From Cloacimonetes bacterium UBA5284 (GTDB lineage: Bacteria > Cloacimonadota > Cloacimonadia > Cloacimonadales > Cloacimonadaceae), in the NCBI GenBank assembly GCA_002410505.1, contig DHSO01000024.1, positions 1 through 64,000 of the forward strand: a DNA stretch of 64,000 bases, in the 5' to 3' direction. This document shows positions 45,018 to 53,457 of this stretch, in pieces; the stretch's first letter is position 1, and every line of letters starts with the position of its first letter. Under the pieces are notes generated by a model. It made no database searches. It was not told the DNA's origin and was given only the letters and a program-made list of their open reading frames with translations. The position numbers and the translations under genes were made by a program.

Positions 45018-45156
45018 CCTTACTTTGATTCAGATATTCCGATATCTTTTCGATCAATACATCCTTATCGACGGGTTTGAAGAGCACATCATCCATACCT
45101 GCCTCCCAACAAAGCTCCCGGTCTCTTACCGTAGCATGTAGCATGTAGAATTTGTA
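45001..45156 (-). pseudogene. Remnant of a response-regulator receiver domain
   Basis: The minus strand encodes about 45 residues ending at a TAG (45003-45001) that match the C-terminal end of a CheY-like receiver. ATVRDRELCWEAGMDDV and LFKPVDKDVLIEKISEYL correspond to the alpha4-beta5-alpha5 region, including the conserved Lys-Pro. In-frame stops upstream (TGA near 45175-45180) and no beginning of the domain show it is a fragment. It lies tail to tail with the CapA-like gene and overlaps its last 17 bases. Confidence 0.6.
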
Positions 45157-45210
45157 GATTGTCCAAGTTCATCCTTTTCACCCTGTATTCATTGCGTCCA
45201 TCACTTCTTT

Positions 45211-45259
45211 ATCAAGCCTTCATCAAGCGTTAATTATTAACGCTTGATGAAGGCTTGAT
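45211..45259. repeat. 49-nt palindrome built of 11-bp CTTGATGA-type units
   Basis: The left arm (45211-45234) is the exact reverse complement of the right arm (45236-45259), 24 bp each, around a single T. Each arm holds two 11-bp steps (CTTGATGAAGG, then CTTGATGA), and a third, partly matching CTTGAT unit follows at 45264-45269. No T tract follows, so it is not a simple terminator. It could be a protein-binding site array, a cruciform or the scar of a mobile element. Confidence 0.9.
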
Positions 45260-45500
45260 GACTACTTGATTAACAGTGTCAAAAGAGGTGACAGGGAGAC
45301 CTTGAAAACTGCCGATTCTGCAGAGAGATTGGCGTGTCACCCTTTTAAGTATACAGGCTAATCCCTGAAAATCCTGTCCCCATGTCACTTTGTCACTATT
45401 CAGACAGCCCTAAAGAGCTCCAAACCCTCAGAAAGGCCGGGTAGAGCTCAAAACAAGAACAGCCGGGATCCAAAACCAGGAATGCAAAATCATTTTGGGC

Positions 45501-45533
45501 TTGACATATATAGGCTCTGTACCGGATGATACT
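45501..45533 (+). promoter_or_regulatory. Candidate promoter of the acyl-CoA dehydrogenase operon
   Basis: A perfect TTGACA (45501-45506) is followed by GATGAT (45525-45530) at 18 bases, about 40 bases before the ATG at 45569. The ribosome site AGGAG lies at about 45557-45561. The -10 box is weak. Confidence 0.35.
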
Positions 45534-45568
45534 CAGCATATAAATGATAGTAACAACAGGAGATACAC

Positions 45569-46714
45569 ATGGATTACTTTTTGAGTGACGATCAATTGGA
45601 AATGCAAGAAATAGCTCGCAGAATAGCGAATGAAAAGATGAAACCCCTGTCCGAACACTATGACCAGGAAGGGATATTCCCCTGGGATATCGTGGAGGTG
45701 ATGCGTCAGAGCGACCTCTTTGCCATCCTGATCCCCGAAGAATATGACGGCATCAGCGGCAAAGTAATGGATCTGGCTGTTGTCACAGAAGAGCTTTGCG
45801 CCGTGGACGCCGGCATAGCCCTGGCTTTTGGGGCAACCGGACTGGGCATGTATCCCATCCTCATCGCAGGAAACGAAGAGCAGAAACAAAAGTATCTGCC
45901 TATCATCGCCGCGGGTGAACAGCTTGCAGCATTCGCCCTCACCGAAGCCAACGCCGGCAGCGATGCCGGAGCCATCGAAACCACTGCTCGCAAGGAAGGA
46001 GATTACTACATCCTGAATGGCACCAAACAGTGGATCACAAACGGTGGCGAGGCAGGCATATACACAGTGTTTGCCATGACGGACAAGACCAAAGGGGCTA
46101 GAGGCTGTTCCTGCTTCATCGTGGAAAAAGATACTCCCGGCTTCACCTTCGGAAAAAAAGAAAACAAGATGGGCATCCGATCCAGTGCCACTCGCGAACT
46201 GATCTTCGAAGATTGCAAAGTTCCCGCGGAAAACCTGTTGGGACGTGAAGGTACAGGATTCATCACTGCCATGAAGGTCTTCGACAAATCCCGCCCCATG
46301 GTTGGATCTCAAGCCGTCGGCATTGCTCGCGGCGCCTTTGAAGCTGCAGCCCGCTATTCCAAAGAACGCCAGCAATTTGGCAAACCGATCTCCAGTTTCC
46401 AGGCCATTCAATTTATGTTGGCAGATATGGCCACGCAGATCGAAGCAGCACGCGCACTGGTATTTCAAACGGCGAAGATGGTGGACGCGGGCGTGAAGAA
46501 CTATGCCAAGGAAAGTGCCATGTGCAAATACTTTGCAAGCGATGTGGCCATGAAAGTGACCACCGATGCCGTGCAGATTTTGGGCGGATATGGCTATATG
46601 AAAGAATACCCAGTGGAAAAGATGATGCGAGATGCCAAGATCTTGCAGATCTACGAAGGAACCAACCAGATTCAACGGTCCATAGTAGCCGCCAATCTCC
46701 TCAAAGAGTTCTAA
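45569..46714 (+). CDS. Acyl-CoA dehydrogenase (butyryl-CoA dehydrogenase-like)
   Basis: The 381-residue flavoenzyme has the N-terminal helical domain (about 1-115), the beta-domain with FALTEANAGSDAGAIET near 120-136 and LNGTKQWITNGGEA near 149-162, and the C-terminal helical domain. The catalytic Glu is in QIYEGTNQIQRS near 364-375, the position used by short-chain/butyryl-CoA dehydrogenases. It would interconvert acyl-CoA and enoyl-CoA with FAD. No etfAB genes are adjacent. It opens a plus-strand run with PAS, queH, the DHS-like protein, AOR and then rnf, which suggests electrons pass to ferredoxin or the membrane; that is inference. Confidence 0.94.
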   Translation: MDYFLSDDQLEMQEIARRIANEKMKPLSEHYDQEGIFPWDIVEVMRQSDLFAILIPEEYDGISGKVMDLAVVTEELCAVDAGIALAFGATGLGMYPILIAGNEEQKQKYLPIIAAGEQLAAFALTEANAGSDAGAIETTARKEGDYYILNGTKQWITNGGEAGIYTVFAMTDKTKGARGCSCFIVEKDTPGFTFGKKENKMGIRSSATRELIFEDCKVPAENLLGREGTGFITAMKVFDKSRPMVGSQAVGIARGAFEAAARYSKERQQFGKPISSFQAIQFMLADMATQIEAARALVFQTAKMVDAGVKNYAKESAMCKYFASDVAMKVTTDAVQILGGYGYMKEYPVEKMMRDAKILQIYEGTNQIQRSIVAANLLKEF

Positions 46715-46716
46715 AT

Positions 46717-47052
46717 ATGCACGATTGGATCCAGGAATTACCCGTGGCGATCACTGTCTGCGATAAAGACGCCATCGTGATCGAGATGAACGACAAGGCG
46801 GCGCTCACAAATGCTGCCCATGGCGGTAAAGAACTGATCGGACACAGTTTATACGATTGTCATCAGGCTCGCAGTATCGAGATTATCCGGCAAATGCTGG
46901 CCGATGGAAAGCCAAATACTTATACTATAGACAAAGCCGGTCAGAAAAAACTGATCCATCAACAACCCTGGTTCAAGGACGGCAAGATAGCGGGATTGGT
47001 GGAGTTTTCCATCGTACTTCCCGCCGATATGCCGCATTACTTCCGTGGCTAA
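46717..47052 (+). CDS. Single PAS-domain protein
   Basis: The 111-residue protein is one PAS fold: ELPVAITVCDKDAIVIEMND near 6-25, LIGHSLYDCHQARSIEIIRQ near 41-60 and PWFKDGKIAGLVEFSIVLP near 84-102. It has no output domain, so it would sense a small ligand or redox state and act through a partner. Its ATG lies two bases after the dehydrogenase stop, and its end overlaps queH by eight bases. Its role in the pathway is unknown. The frame is open upstream, but the dehydrogenase occupies that region. Confidence 0.78.
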   Translation: MHDWIQELPVAITVCDKDAIVIEMNDKAALTNAAHGGKELIGHSLYDCHQARSIEIIRQMLADGKPNTYTIDKAGQKKLIHQQPWFKDGKIAGLVEFSIVLPADMPHYFRG

Positions 47053-47599
47053 AATACTAATACACACTTGCTGCGCGCCCTGCCTCATCGCGCCTTATAC
47101 ACGTTTGAAAGAGGCAGGGCATCAGCTTGCCGCTTTTTGGTACAATCCCAATATTCATCCGCTTTTGGAATACCGAAAACGCCGGGATACTCTGCGGGAT
47201 TTTGCTGCCAAAGAAGGTTTTCCCCTATTTGAGCAGGACGACTATGGTTTGGTGGAATTTCTCCAAAACACACTGGACAGAATCGATGAACGCTGCGAAT
47301 ACTGTTATACCACCCGGCTGGAGGCCTGTGCTCAGCGCGCGGGACAGGAAGGCTATGAAGCGTTCAGCACCACGCTTTTGTACAGTCGCTACCAAAAGCA
47401 CGACCGCATCATCGAGATCTGCGAGGAATTGGCCCGGCGCTACCATCTGAGCTTCTTTTATGAAGATTGGCGCCAGCTCTGGCAGGAAGGCATCCGGCTT
47501 TCCAAAGCAGCCGGCATGTACCGCCAGCAATATTGCGGTTGCATATTCAGCGAAAAGGAACGTTACAGTGAGCAAATACGAAGAAATAAACTTAAGTGA
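47045..47599 (+). CDS. queH: Epoxyqueuosine reductase QueH
   Basis: The 184-residue protein matches the QueH (DUF208) family. All metal/cluster cysteines are visible: HTCCAPC near 8-14, CEYCYTTRL near 83-91 and QQYCGCIFSEKER near 161-173. It reduces epoxyqueuosine to queuosine in tRNA, the cobalamin-independent alternative to QueG. The start is GTG at 47045, inside the end of the PAS gene. No other queuosine genes are nearby, so the placement is probably for coupled expression with the iron-sulfur enzymes. Confidence 0.93.
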   Translation: MAKILIHTCCAPCLIAPYTRLKEAGHQLAAFWYNPNIHPLLEYRKRRDTLRDFAAKEGFPLFEQDDYGLVEFLQNTLDRIDERCEYCYTTRLEACAQRAGQEGYEAFSTTLLYSRYQKHDRIIEICEELARRYHLSFFYEDWRQLWQEGIRLSKAAGMYRQQYCGCIFSEKERYSEQIRRNKLK

Positions 47600-48500
47600 A
47601 CTGAAAGTATATTCCGTGGAAGATCGCTACAGCAAGGTGGATCTGTCGCTATTTGCGCAAAAGGGACCGGTAGACACAGCGCAGCTATTGGATAGCTTGC
47701 CCCAAATCCTAAGCGCTAAAGACCTCAAAGAGCTGGTTGCTTCATGTCGGGCGGCAAAAGCAAAAGGAAAAGCCATCATCATCGGCATGGGCGGCCACGT
47801 GATCAAATGCGGTCTTGCCCCTTTGATCATAGAACTGATGGAAGCGGGCTATGTATCTGCCATCGCTGTGAATGGCTCGGTAATAATCCACGATTTTGAG
47901 ATCGCCTTTTGGGGAGCTACTTCCGAGGATGTTTCGCAGGCTTTGGCAGACGGATCTTTCGGCCTGGCATTTGAAACCTGTCACAACATCAACAGCTGCA
48001 TCACAAAAGCCTCGCAAGAGGGGCTTGGTCTTGGTGAAGGCATCGGACGGGAAATCCTGGAGCACGCGCCCAATAAAGAGCTTTCTGTGCTGGGAATGGC
48101 ATACAAGCACAATATCCCCGTTACCGTGCACGTGGCTATCGGCACCGATATCATCCATCAAACACCCTGCGCAGACGGCAAAGCCATCGGAGATTGTTCT
48201 CTAAGAGATTTCCGGATTCTGGCGCGATGTATCAGAGAACTCAACGACGGTGGAGTGTATCTCAATTTCGGATCTGCGGTGATTTTGCCGGAAGTGTTTC
48301 TAAAAGCGCTGAATCTGGCGCGCAATATCTATAAAGACGTGAAAGATTTCACTTGCGCCGTGTTCGACATGAATCGCCACTACCGTGCCCTGGTGAATGT
48401 GGCACAACGCCCCGTGGAAACAGGCGGGAAGGGATACTATTTCATTGGGCAACACGAGCTGCTGTTGCCCCTGTTGATCAAATCCATCCTATATAGTTGA
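47568..48500 (+). CDS. Conserved protein resembling deoxyhypusine synthase, function unknown
   Basis: The 310-residue protein is not a family I can name with certainty. It shows IIIGMGGHVIKCGLAPLIIELMEA in two pieces (IIIGMGGHVIKCG then LAPLIIELMEAG, near 70-95), then AVNGSVIIHDFEIAFWGATS near 101-120, and GGVYLNFGSAVILPEVFLKA near 248-267. These look like a Rossmann-type deoxyhypusine-synthase-like fold, but the catalytic Lys region of true DHS was not identified. The start is GTG at 47568 with AAGGA about seven bases upstream, inside queH; the frame is open further upstream but only as an overlap. It ends 11 bases before the AOR start and may act with it. Confidence 0.6.
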   Translation: MSKYEEINLSELKVYSVEDRYSKVDLSLFAQKGPVDTAQLLDSLPQILSAKDLKELVASCRAAKAKGKAIIIGMGGHVIKCGLAPLIIELMEAGYVSAIAVNGSVIIHDFEIAFWGATSEDVSQALADGSFGLAFETCHNINSCITKASQEGLGLGEGIGREILEHAPNKELSVLGMAYKHNIPVTVHVAIGTDIIHQTPCADGKAIGDCSLRDFRILARCIRELNDGGVYLNFGSAVILPEVFLKALNLARNIYKDVKDFTCAVFDMNRHYRALVNVAQRPVETGGKGYYFIGQHELLLPLLIKSILYS

Positions 48501-48511
48501 ATGGAGGATTA

Positions 48512-50374
48512 TTGAGTCATTTTCTCAAGGCATTGATTGTAGACGCCGCCACAGGCTTTTATCGGATCCGGCGCTATCCACTGGGTGATTTTTTCGGACC
48601 GGTGGATCTGGGTTTGCATCTTTCGGGCAAATACAACTCTCTAAACATCGGGGCAGGTCTGCTTGCCGGCTCCATCTTTCCCGGTTCAAACCGGCTTATT
48701 TTTACCGGATTCTCCCCTTCCTGGGGCGGTTTCTATATCTCCAGCATGGGCGGTGCGGGGCTGGTCTTCGACAACCTGGGCATCAACCTCATCTCAATCA
48801 TCGGAAAATCCCCAAATCCCGCCGTTATGGTGTTGAACCGCAAGCACGGCGAGGAGATCGAGCTGGACATGGATCCCGTAAATGAAGAATTGATCTGGCA
48901 GAAGGACGGGGTCTACTCCATGATGCAGAGAGTGCATGAGGCATATAAAGACCGCTATGAAAACGATCCCAGAATTTTGGCGGTAGGCCCCGCTGCAAAA
49001 TACAGTGATATCGGCGGAATCGTATCCGTGCCCATCAAAGACAGTAAACTGAGCCATATTGACACTTGGGCAGGCCGAGGCGGCTTTGGTTCCAAACTCT
49101 TTCAGCAACACGGCATCTGCGCCATCATCTATGGTGGCACTCATATCGACGAGGACTTTCGGGATCGCAAGGTAGCGGACGAATGGTTCCAAACCCGCTA
49201 CGAGCAAAAGATGGTGGCCAAAGATATGGAAGCCACCCAAAAATACCGCTTCGATCCGAAGGTGGACACCGGCGGTACTTTCGGCGTAAATTTCAATAAC
49301 AATGCCGAGCGCCTCCTGGCTTTCAACTATCGCAGCATATACTGGCAGGATAGCGAGCGTAAAGCCTTCCATCAGAAGCATATCCGCGAACATTATCTGA
49401 AACAATTCAATACCGAAACCATAATCCCCAAAAAGCAGCAAACCTGCGGGGAACCCTGTGTGGCAGTGTGCAAGAAGTATGAAGGCATATACAAAAAGGA
49501 TTACGAACCCTACCAAAGCCTGGGACCACTCTGCGGGATATTCGATCAACGCGCTGCTGAAAAGCTGTGTCACAAAGCGGACAGCCTTGGTTTTGACGCC
49601 ATCTCCGTAGGGGGATTTGTGGCCTGGCTCCTGGATTGTCTGGACAGCGGCAAGATCTTGAAGGAGGAGCTGGGAGTGGATGATCTGCCCCGGTGGGACG
49701 CCGCAAACTTCCACACCGTGAACGACTCCATGCACAACGCGGATTTGGGCTGTGCCTTACTGGACAATATGATTGGACCTTCGCCCGGGATCGACCTGCG
49801 GGAAGGAGCCCGCAAATATGCCCGCCGCCTATCCCGCGCGAAGCAGGACGCCATTATGGATAGCTTTGTGTTCAATTCCTTCGGTCGCCGCGGCTGGATG
49901 GTGCCAAATCAGTATTGGACTCCCGGTGTGCTTTCGCCCATGCCGGCCATGGGCAGATACTATATGTATTATGGCGATCAATACGTTAGCCCTCGCTATC
50001 TGGGCAAAGTGAATGCGGACAGGATGAAGACAGAGCTGATGCTGGACAATCTGGGCGTCTGCCGTTTCCATCGTGCCTGGGCGGAGGAAATGCTGCCTGA
50101 GATCATCCGTGAGCTGTTTGGTCTGCACAAAGAATTTGAACTGAATTGTCACATCACGGCGCGGCGGATAAATTGCCGCAATGCCTCGGTTTTTTGGGAA
50201 TCTGAACGTAGTATCGACTATGTGCATCAGGCGCTGCTAAAAATGGCATGCCAGCAAAACGATGATGATCTGAGACATTGGCTTATGCGTTTTGCCGAAG
50301 ACAAAAAAGCAGCTGCATTCGATTTCTGGTACGAAATTCGCAAAGGTATAGACGAGAGTCTGCAGGAATTGTAG
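48512..50374 (+). CDS. Aldehyde:ferredoxin oxidoreductase (tungsten enzyme)
   Basis: The 620-residue protein is AOR-like: GRGGFGSKLFQQHGICAI near 188-205, a cysteine group CGEPCVAVC near 312-320 and LDNLGVCRFHRAW near 511-523 that supply cluster ligands, and SLGFDAISVGGFVAW. The usual CxxCxxxC is spaced as CxxxCxxxC. It would oxidise an aldehyde to an acid, or reduce an acid, with ferredoxin and a W-pterin cofactor. The TTG at 48512 is preferred, with GGAGG at 48503-48507; the ATG at 48501 is out of frame, and a TTG at 48497 lies before the ribosome site. It is followed after 97 bases by rnfCDGEAB. Confidence 0.85.
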   Translation: MSHFLKALIVDAATGFYRIRRYPLGDFFGPVDLGLHLSGKYNSLNIGAGLLAGSIFPGSNRLIFTGFSPSWGGFYISSMGGAGLVFDNLGINLISIIGKSPNPAVMVLNRKHGEEIELDMDPVNEELIWQKDGVYSMMQRVHEAYKDRYENDPRILAVGPAAKYSDIGGIVSVPIKDSKLSHIDTWAGRGGFGSKLFQQHGICAIIYGGTHIDEDFRDRKVADEWFQTRYEQKMVAKDMEATQKYRFDPKVDTGGTFGVNFNNNAERLLAFNYRSIYWQDSERKAFHQKHIREHYLKQFNTETIIPKKQQTCGEPCVAVCKKYEGIYKKDYEPYQSLGPLCGIFDQRAAEKLCHKADSLGFDAISVGGFVAWLLDCLDSGKILKEELGVDDLPRWDAANFHTVNDSMHNADLGCALLDNMIGPSPGIDLREGARKYARRLSRAKQDAIMDSFVFNSFGRRGWMVPNQYWTPGVLSPMPAMGRYYMYYGDQYVSPRYLGKVNADRMKTELMLDNLGVCRFHRAWAEEMLPEIIRELFGLHKEFELNCHITARRINCRNASVFWESERSIDYVHQALLKMACQQNDDDLRHWLMRFAEDKKAAAFDFWYEIRKGIDESLQEL

Positions 50375-50471
50375 CTCACAAATTATAAAAAAACCTTGCC
50401 AAATCTGAGGATTTCAGAAAAGTGGCAAAAAATCATATTGGGCTTTGTTTTCGAAGCCTGTGGGAGAGTGA

Positions 50472-51791
50472 ATGCGATTAAAAACCTTTCCTGGGGGTAT
50501 CCACCCTCACGATCAAAAGCATTATTCAAAATCCGCAACCATCCGCAAGTATCCCACCCCCAATCGGGTGATCATTCATCTATCCCAACACATTGGAGCC
50601 CCGTCGTCTCCAATCGTGGAAGTAGGTGAATCCGTTTTGAAAGGCCAGGTTATCGCCGAGCCCTCCGGTTTTGTATCCCTTATGCAACATGCCTCCATCA
50701 GTGGCAAAGTAAGCAAGATCGGCAAATTCATGCATCCCACCGGCGCTATGTCCACCGCCATCGAGATCACATCCGACGGTTTGGATCAGATGGTGGCTCT
50801 GGATGACAATGAGAACTTTATGGAACTCCCTGTAGAGAGCATGAAAGAACGCATCGCAAACGCAGGCATCTGCGGCATGGGCGGTGCCGGATTCCCCAGC
50901 CATGTAAAGCTCTCACCCCCTGCGGACAAGCCCATCGACGTGGTGGTGCTGAACGGAGTGGAATGCGAACCTTATCTCACCAGTGACTACCGCTTGATGC
51001 TGGAACGCGCCGAAGACATTTTGCATGGACTGCGCGTGATCATGAAAGTAACCGGTGCCAAAAAAGGTATGATCGGCATCGAAGCCAATAAACCCGACGC
51101 TATCGCCTTGATGGAGAACCTCTGTGCCGGTAGGAAGGACCTCGAAGTGGTAGCCTTGAAACTGCAATATCCCCAAGGCGCGGAGAAACAACTGATCTTT
51201 GCCGCCACAGGACGCAAAGTGCCCGCCGGCGGTTTGCCCATGGCGGTGGGAGTTGTAGTGCAAAACGTGGGTACTGCAGTGGCGATATATGAGGCCATCC
51301 GCTATCAGAAACCCCTCATAGAGCGTGTGATCAGCGTTACCGGCTCCGTTGTGAGGAAGCCGCAAAACTTCCTGGCCCCCATCGGTACCTTATATAGTGA
51401 ATTGGTGGAAGCTTGCGATGGCACCAGCGCTCCCATCGGCAAAGCGATATCCGGTGGACCCATGATGGGCTTTGCCCTTCCCTCTCTGGATGCAGCAATG
51501 ACCAAGGGAAGCAGCGGATTGGTGTTGATGAACAAACACGAAGCGCGATCCATGGAAGAACATACCTGCTTGCGCTGCGCCCGTTGCGTGGACATCTGCC
51601 CCATGAACCTGATGCCCTCCATGATTGCCAACGCGGTAAAATACAATGACCTGGACATGGCAGTGAAAGCCGGATTGAACGACTGTATCAAATGCGGCAG
51701 TTGCGCCTATGTGTGCCCCGCTCATATTCGGCTGGTGCAATGGATCGATACCGGCAAGATCCGTTTTGCCGAAGCGCAAAGGAAAAAGTGA
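50472..51791 (+). CDS. rnfC: Rnf complex subunit C
   Basis: The 439-residue protein carries the NADH-binding and [4Fe-4S] functions of Rnf. An N-terminal biotinyl-lipoyl-like part (GQVIAEPSGFVSLMQHASIS near 58-77) is followed by a Rossmann-like domain with ICGMGGAGFPSHVKL near 133-147. Two ferredoxin motifs follow: CLRCARCVDICP near 365-376 and CIKCGSCAYVCP near 404-415. It accepts or donates electrons between NAD(H) and ferredoxin at the cytoplasmic face. It is the first of six contiguous rnf genes and ends two bases before rnfD. Confidence 0.96.
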   Translation: MRLKTFPGGIHPHDQKHYSKSATIRKYPTPNRVIIHLSQHIGAPSSPIVEVGESVLKGQVIAEPSGFVSLMQHASISGKVSKIGKFMHPTGAMSTAIEITSDGLDQMVALDDNENFMELPVESMKERIANAGICGMGGAGFPSHVKLSPPADKPIDVVVLNGVECEPYLTSDYRLMLERAEDILHGLRVIMKVTGAKKGMIGIEANKPDAIALMENLCAGRKDLEVVALKLQYPQGAEKQLIFAATGRKVPAGGLPMAVGVVVQNVGTAVAIYEAIRYQKPLIERVISVTGSVVRKPQNFLAPIGTLYSELVEACDGTSAPIGKAISGGPMMGFALPSLDAAMTKGSSGLVLMNKHEARSMEEHTCLRCARCVDICPMNLMPSMIANAVKYNDLDMAVKAGLNDCIKCGSCAYVCPAHIRLVQWIDTGKIRFAEAQRKK

Positions 51792-51793
51792 TT

Positions 51794-52900
51794 ATGAACA
51801 GCAATGAAAAACTGATCGTCTCCCCCGCTCCTCACGTGCACGATAGAAGCACTGTGAAGAATGTGATGTGGAATGTGGTGCTGGCGCTTATCCCCGCACT
51901 GATCTTTGCCACCTATTACTGGGGCTTCAGAGCCCTCTTGCTCAGCCTAACCGGTGCCGTTACCGCAGTGGTCTGCGAAGCCATCATACAAAAGCTGCGC
52001 AAGATACCCGTTACGGTGCACGACGGCTCCGCTTTCCTCACCGGCCTGCTCTTGGCCTTCAATATCCACGCCGGCGCCCCCATCTGGTTGCCCATTATCG
52101 GAGCCACCTTTGCTATCGCCATTGGCAAGCAAGTCTTTGGCGGACTGGGAAACAACCCTGTGAACCCGGCTCTTTTGGGCCGCGCGTTCCTGCTTGCCAG
52201 CTGGCCTACCCAGATGACAGCGGGCTGGGTGGCAGTAAAGAACTCCGCCATAAGTGGTTTGAACGACCTCAGTCGCATCGCCAACAACCTCAGTGAACTC
52301 TCTCCGAAGGCCTATGAACTGGTCACCTCCGCCACTCCCTTGAATGTGGCCAAAACCTTGCGTGACACCACCTTCGTATCGGAGATAAACGCTCAGGCCG
52401 GTGGCATTGACCTCGGGGGAAGGATCTTTGGCAGCCTCACGGAAATGGAGACTCTGAAAAGCTTGTTTTGGGGCAATATCGGCGGCTGCATCGGTGAAGT
52501 TTCTGCCTTTGCCCTATTGCTCGGCGCCGTTTACCTGCTCTACAAAAACATCATCGAATGGCGAATCCCGCTCTTCTATATCGGCACTGTCTTTGTGCTC
52601 AGTTTCATCTTTGGCGGCATTCCCGGCAGCGGGACCTCCGTGATGCTCCCCTTCTTCCACATTTTTTCCGGTGGTTTGATGCTGGGCGCCTTTTTCATGG
52701 CAACGGATTATACCACCACCCCACTCACCAAAAAGGGTAGAATAATCTTTGGCATCGGCTGTGGACTGCTTACCATCGTAATCCGCCTCGTGGGCGGCTA
52801 TCCGGAGGGCGTTAGCTACAGCATCCTCTTTATGAATGTGCTCACTCCCCTCATAGACAGGCTTACTCTGCCAAAAGCTTTTGGGAAGGTGAAGAAATGA
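51794..52900 (+). CDS. rnfD: Rnf complex subunit D
   Basis: The 368-residue membrane protein shows PHVHDRSTVKNVMWNVVLAL near 14-33, LGNNPVNPALLGRAFLLASW near 119-138, GSGTSVMLPFFHIFSGGLML near 280 and the covalent-FMN threonine motif ATDYTTTPLTKKG near 302-314. The ATG at 51794 was chosen over an upstream frame inside rnfC. It overlaps rnfG by four bases. Confidence 0.95.
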   Translation: MNSNEKLIVSPAPHVHDRSTVKNVMWNVVLALIPALIFATYYWGFRALLLSLTGAVTAVVCEAIIQKLRKIPVTVHDGSAFLTGLLLAFNIHAGAPIWLPIIGATFAIAIGKQVFGGLGNNPVNPALLGRAFLLASWPTQMTAGWVAVKNSAISGLNDLSRIANNLSELSPKAYELVTSATPLNVAKTLRDTTFVSEINAQAGGIDLGGRIFGSLTEMETLKSLFWGNIGGCIGEVSAFALLLGAVYLLYKNIIEWRIPLFYIGTVFVLSFIFGGIPGSGTSVMLPFFHIFSGGLMLGAFFMATDYTTTPLTKKGRIIFGIGCGLLTIVIRLVGGYPEGVSYSILFMNVLTPLIDRLTLPKAFGKVKK

Positions 52901-53457
52901 AATATTACATCAAGCTATCCCTCATCCTGCTCATCTTTTGCGCCGTTGCCAGCGGTATTCTGGCTTATGTAAACAGCCTCACTGCCCCGGTGATCGCAGC
53001 ACGCAAAGCTCAAAATGAAATCGACACGCGCAATGCGCTCATCCCCGGTGCGGATTTCAGCGAAGCCAGCACTGCCGACGGCAGTACTTACTATATAGCC
53101 ACCAATCCCGAAAGCGGCGAAGTATTGGGCTACACTTTCATCGCTGCCGAAACGGGATATTCCAGCACAGTGCAGACCATGGTTGGGGTAAATAAAGATT
53201 TTCATGTGCTGTCCATCAAAGTGATCGACCAGGCAGAAACCCCCGGATTGGGCGCAAATTGCAGCAACGACAGCTTCACCGGCCAGTTTGCCGGCATGAA
53301 TCCGGATCAACTCTTCGTTGATAAAGACGGTGGACAAGTGGTAGCTCTATCGGGCGCTACCATCACCTCCCGCTGCGTTACCAATTCCATCCGCGAACGC
53401 ATCCGGGCGGTGATGACAGACCTGCAATCCCCGGCTCAGGCAGGAGGTGCTCAGTGA
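52897..53457 (+). CDS. rnfG: Rnf complex subunit G
   Basis: The 186-residue protein has one N-terminal membrane helix (about 5-27) and a periplasmic FMN domain. GYSSTVQTMVGVNKDFHVLS near 87-106 and ALSGATITSRCV near 149-160 contain the SGAT(I/T)T motif whose Thr carries covalent FMN. It overlaps rnfD by four bases and rnfE by four bases. Confidence 0.95.
   Translation: MKYYIKLSLILLIFCAVASGILAYVNSLTAPVIAARKAQNEIDTRNALIPGADFSEASTADGSTYYIATNPESGEVLGYTFIAAETGYSSTVQTMVGVNKDFHVLSIKVIDQAETPGLGANCSNDSFTGQFAGMNPDQLFVDKDGGQVVALSGATITSRCVTNSIRERIRAVMTDLQSPAQAGGAQ

Larger units (their letters stand above)
45018..45568. other. Intergenic region with palindrome, gene remnant and promoter
   Basis: These 551 bases hold the receiver remnant (to about 45156), a 49-base near-perfect palindrome (45211-45259), two imperfect inverted copies of AAAAGAGGTGACA (near 45283-45295 and, reversed, near 45335-45347) and a promoter-like TTGACA (45501) before the acyl-CoA dehydrogenase. 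No intact gene is supported. Confidence 0.6.

Noticed and set aside
45533..46675. Long minus-strand open frame (380 codons) opposite the acyl-CoA dehydrogenase
   Set aside because: It mirrors the codon pattern of the dehydrogenase on the other strand and shows no protein family features.
48501..48515. ATG at 48501 as the AOR start
   Set aside because: It is out of frame with AOR and meets a stop after four codons; TTG at 48512 follows GGAGG.
48794..49735. Minus-strand open frame (313 codons) opposite the AOR gene
   Set aside because: The AOR frame carries recognisable motifs over the whole stretch; the antisense frame has none.
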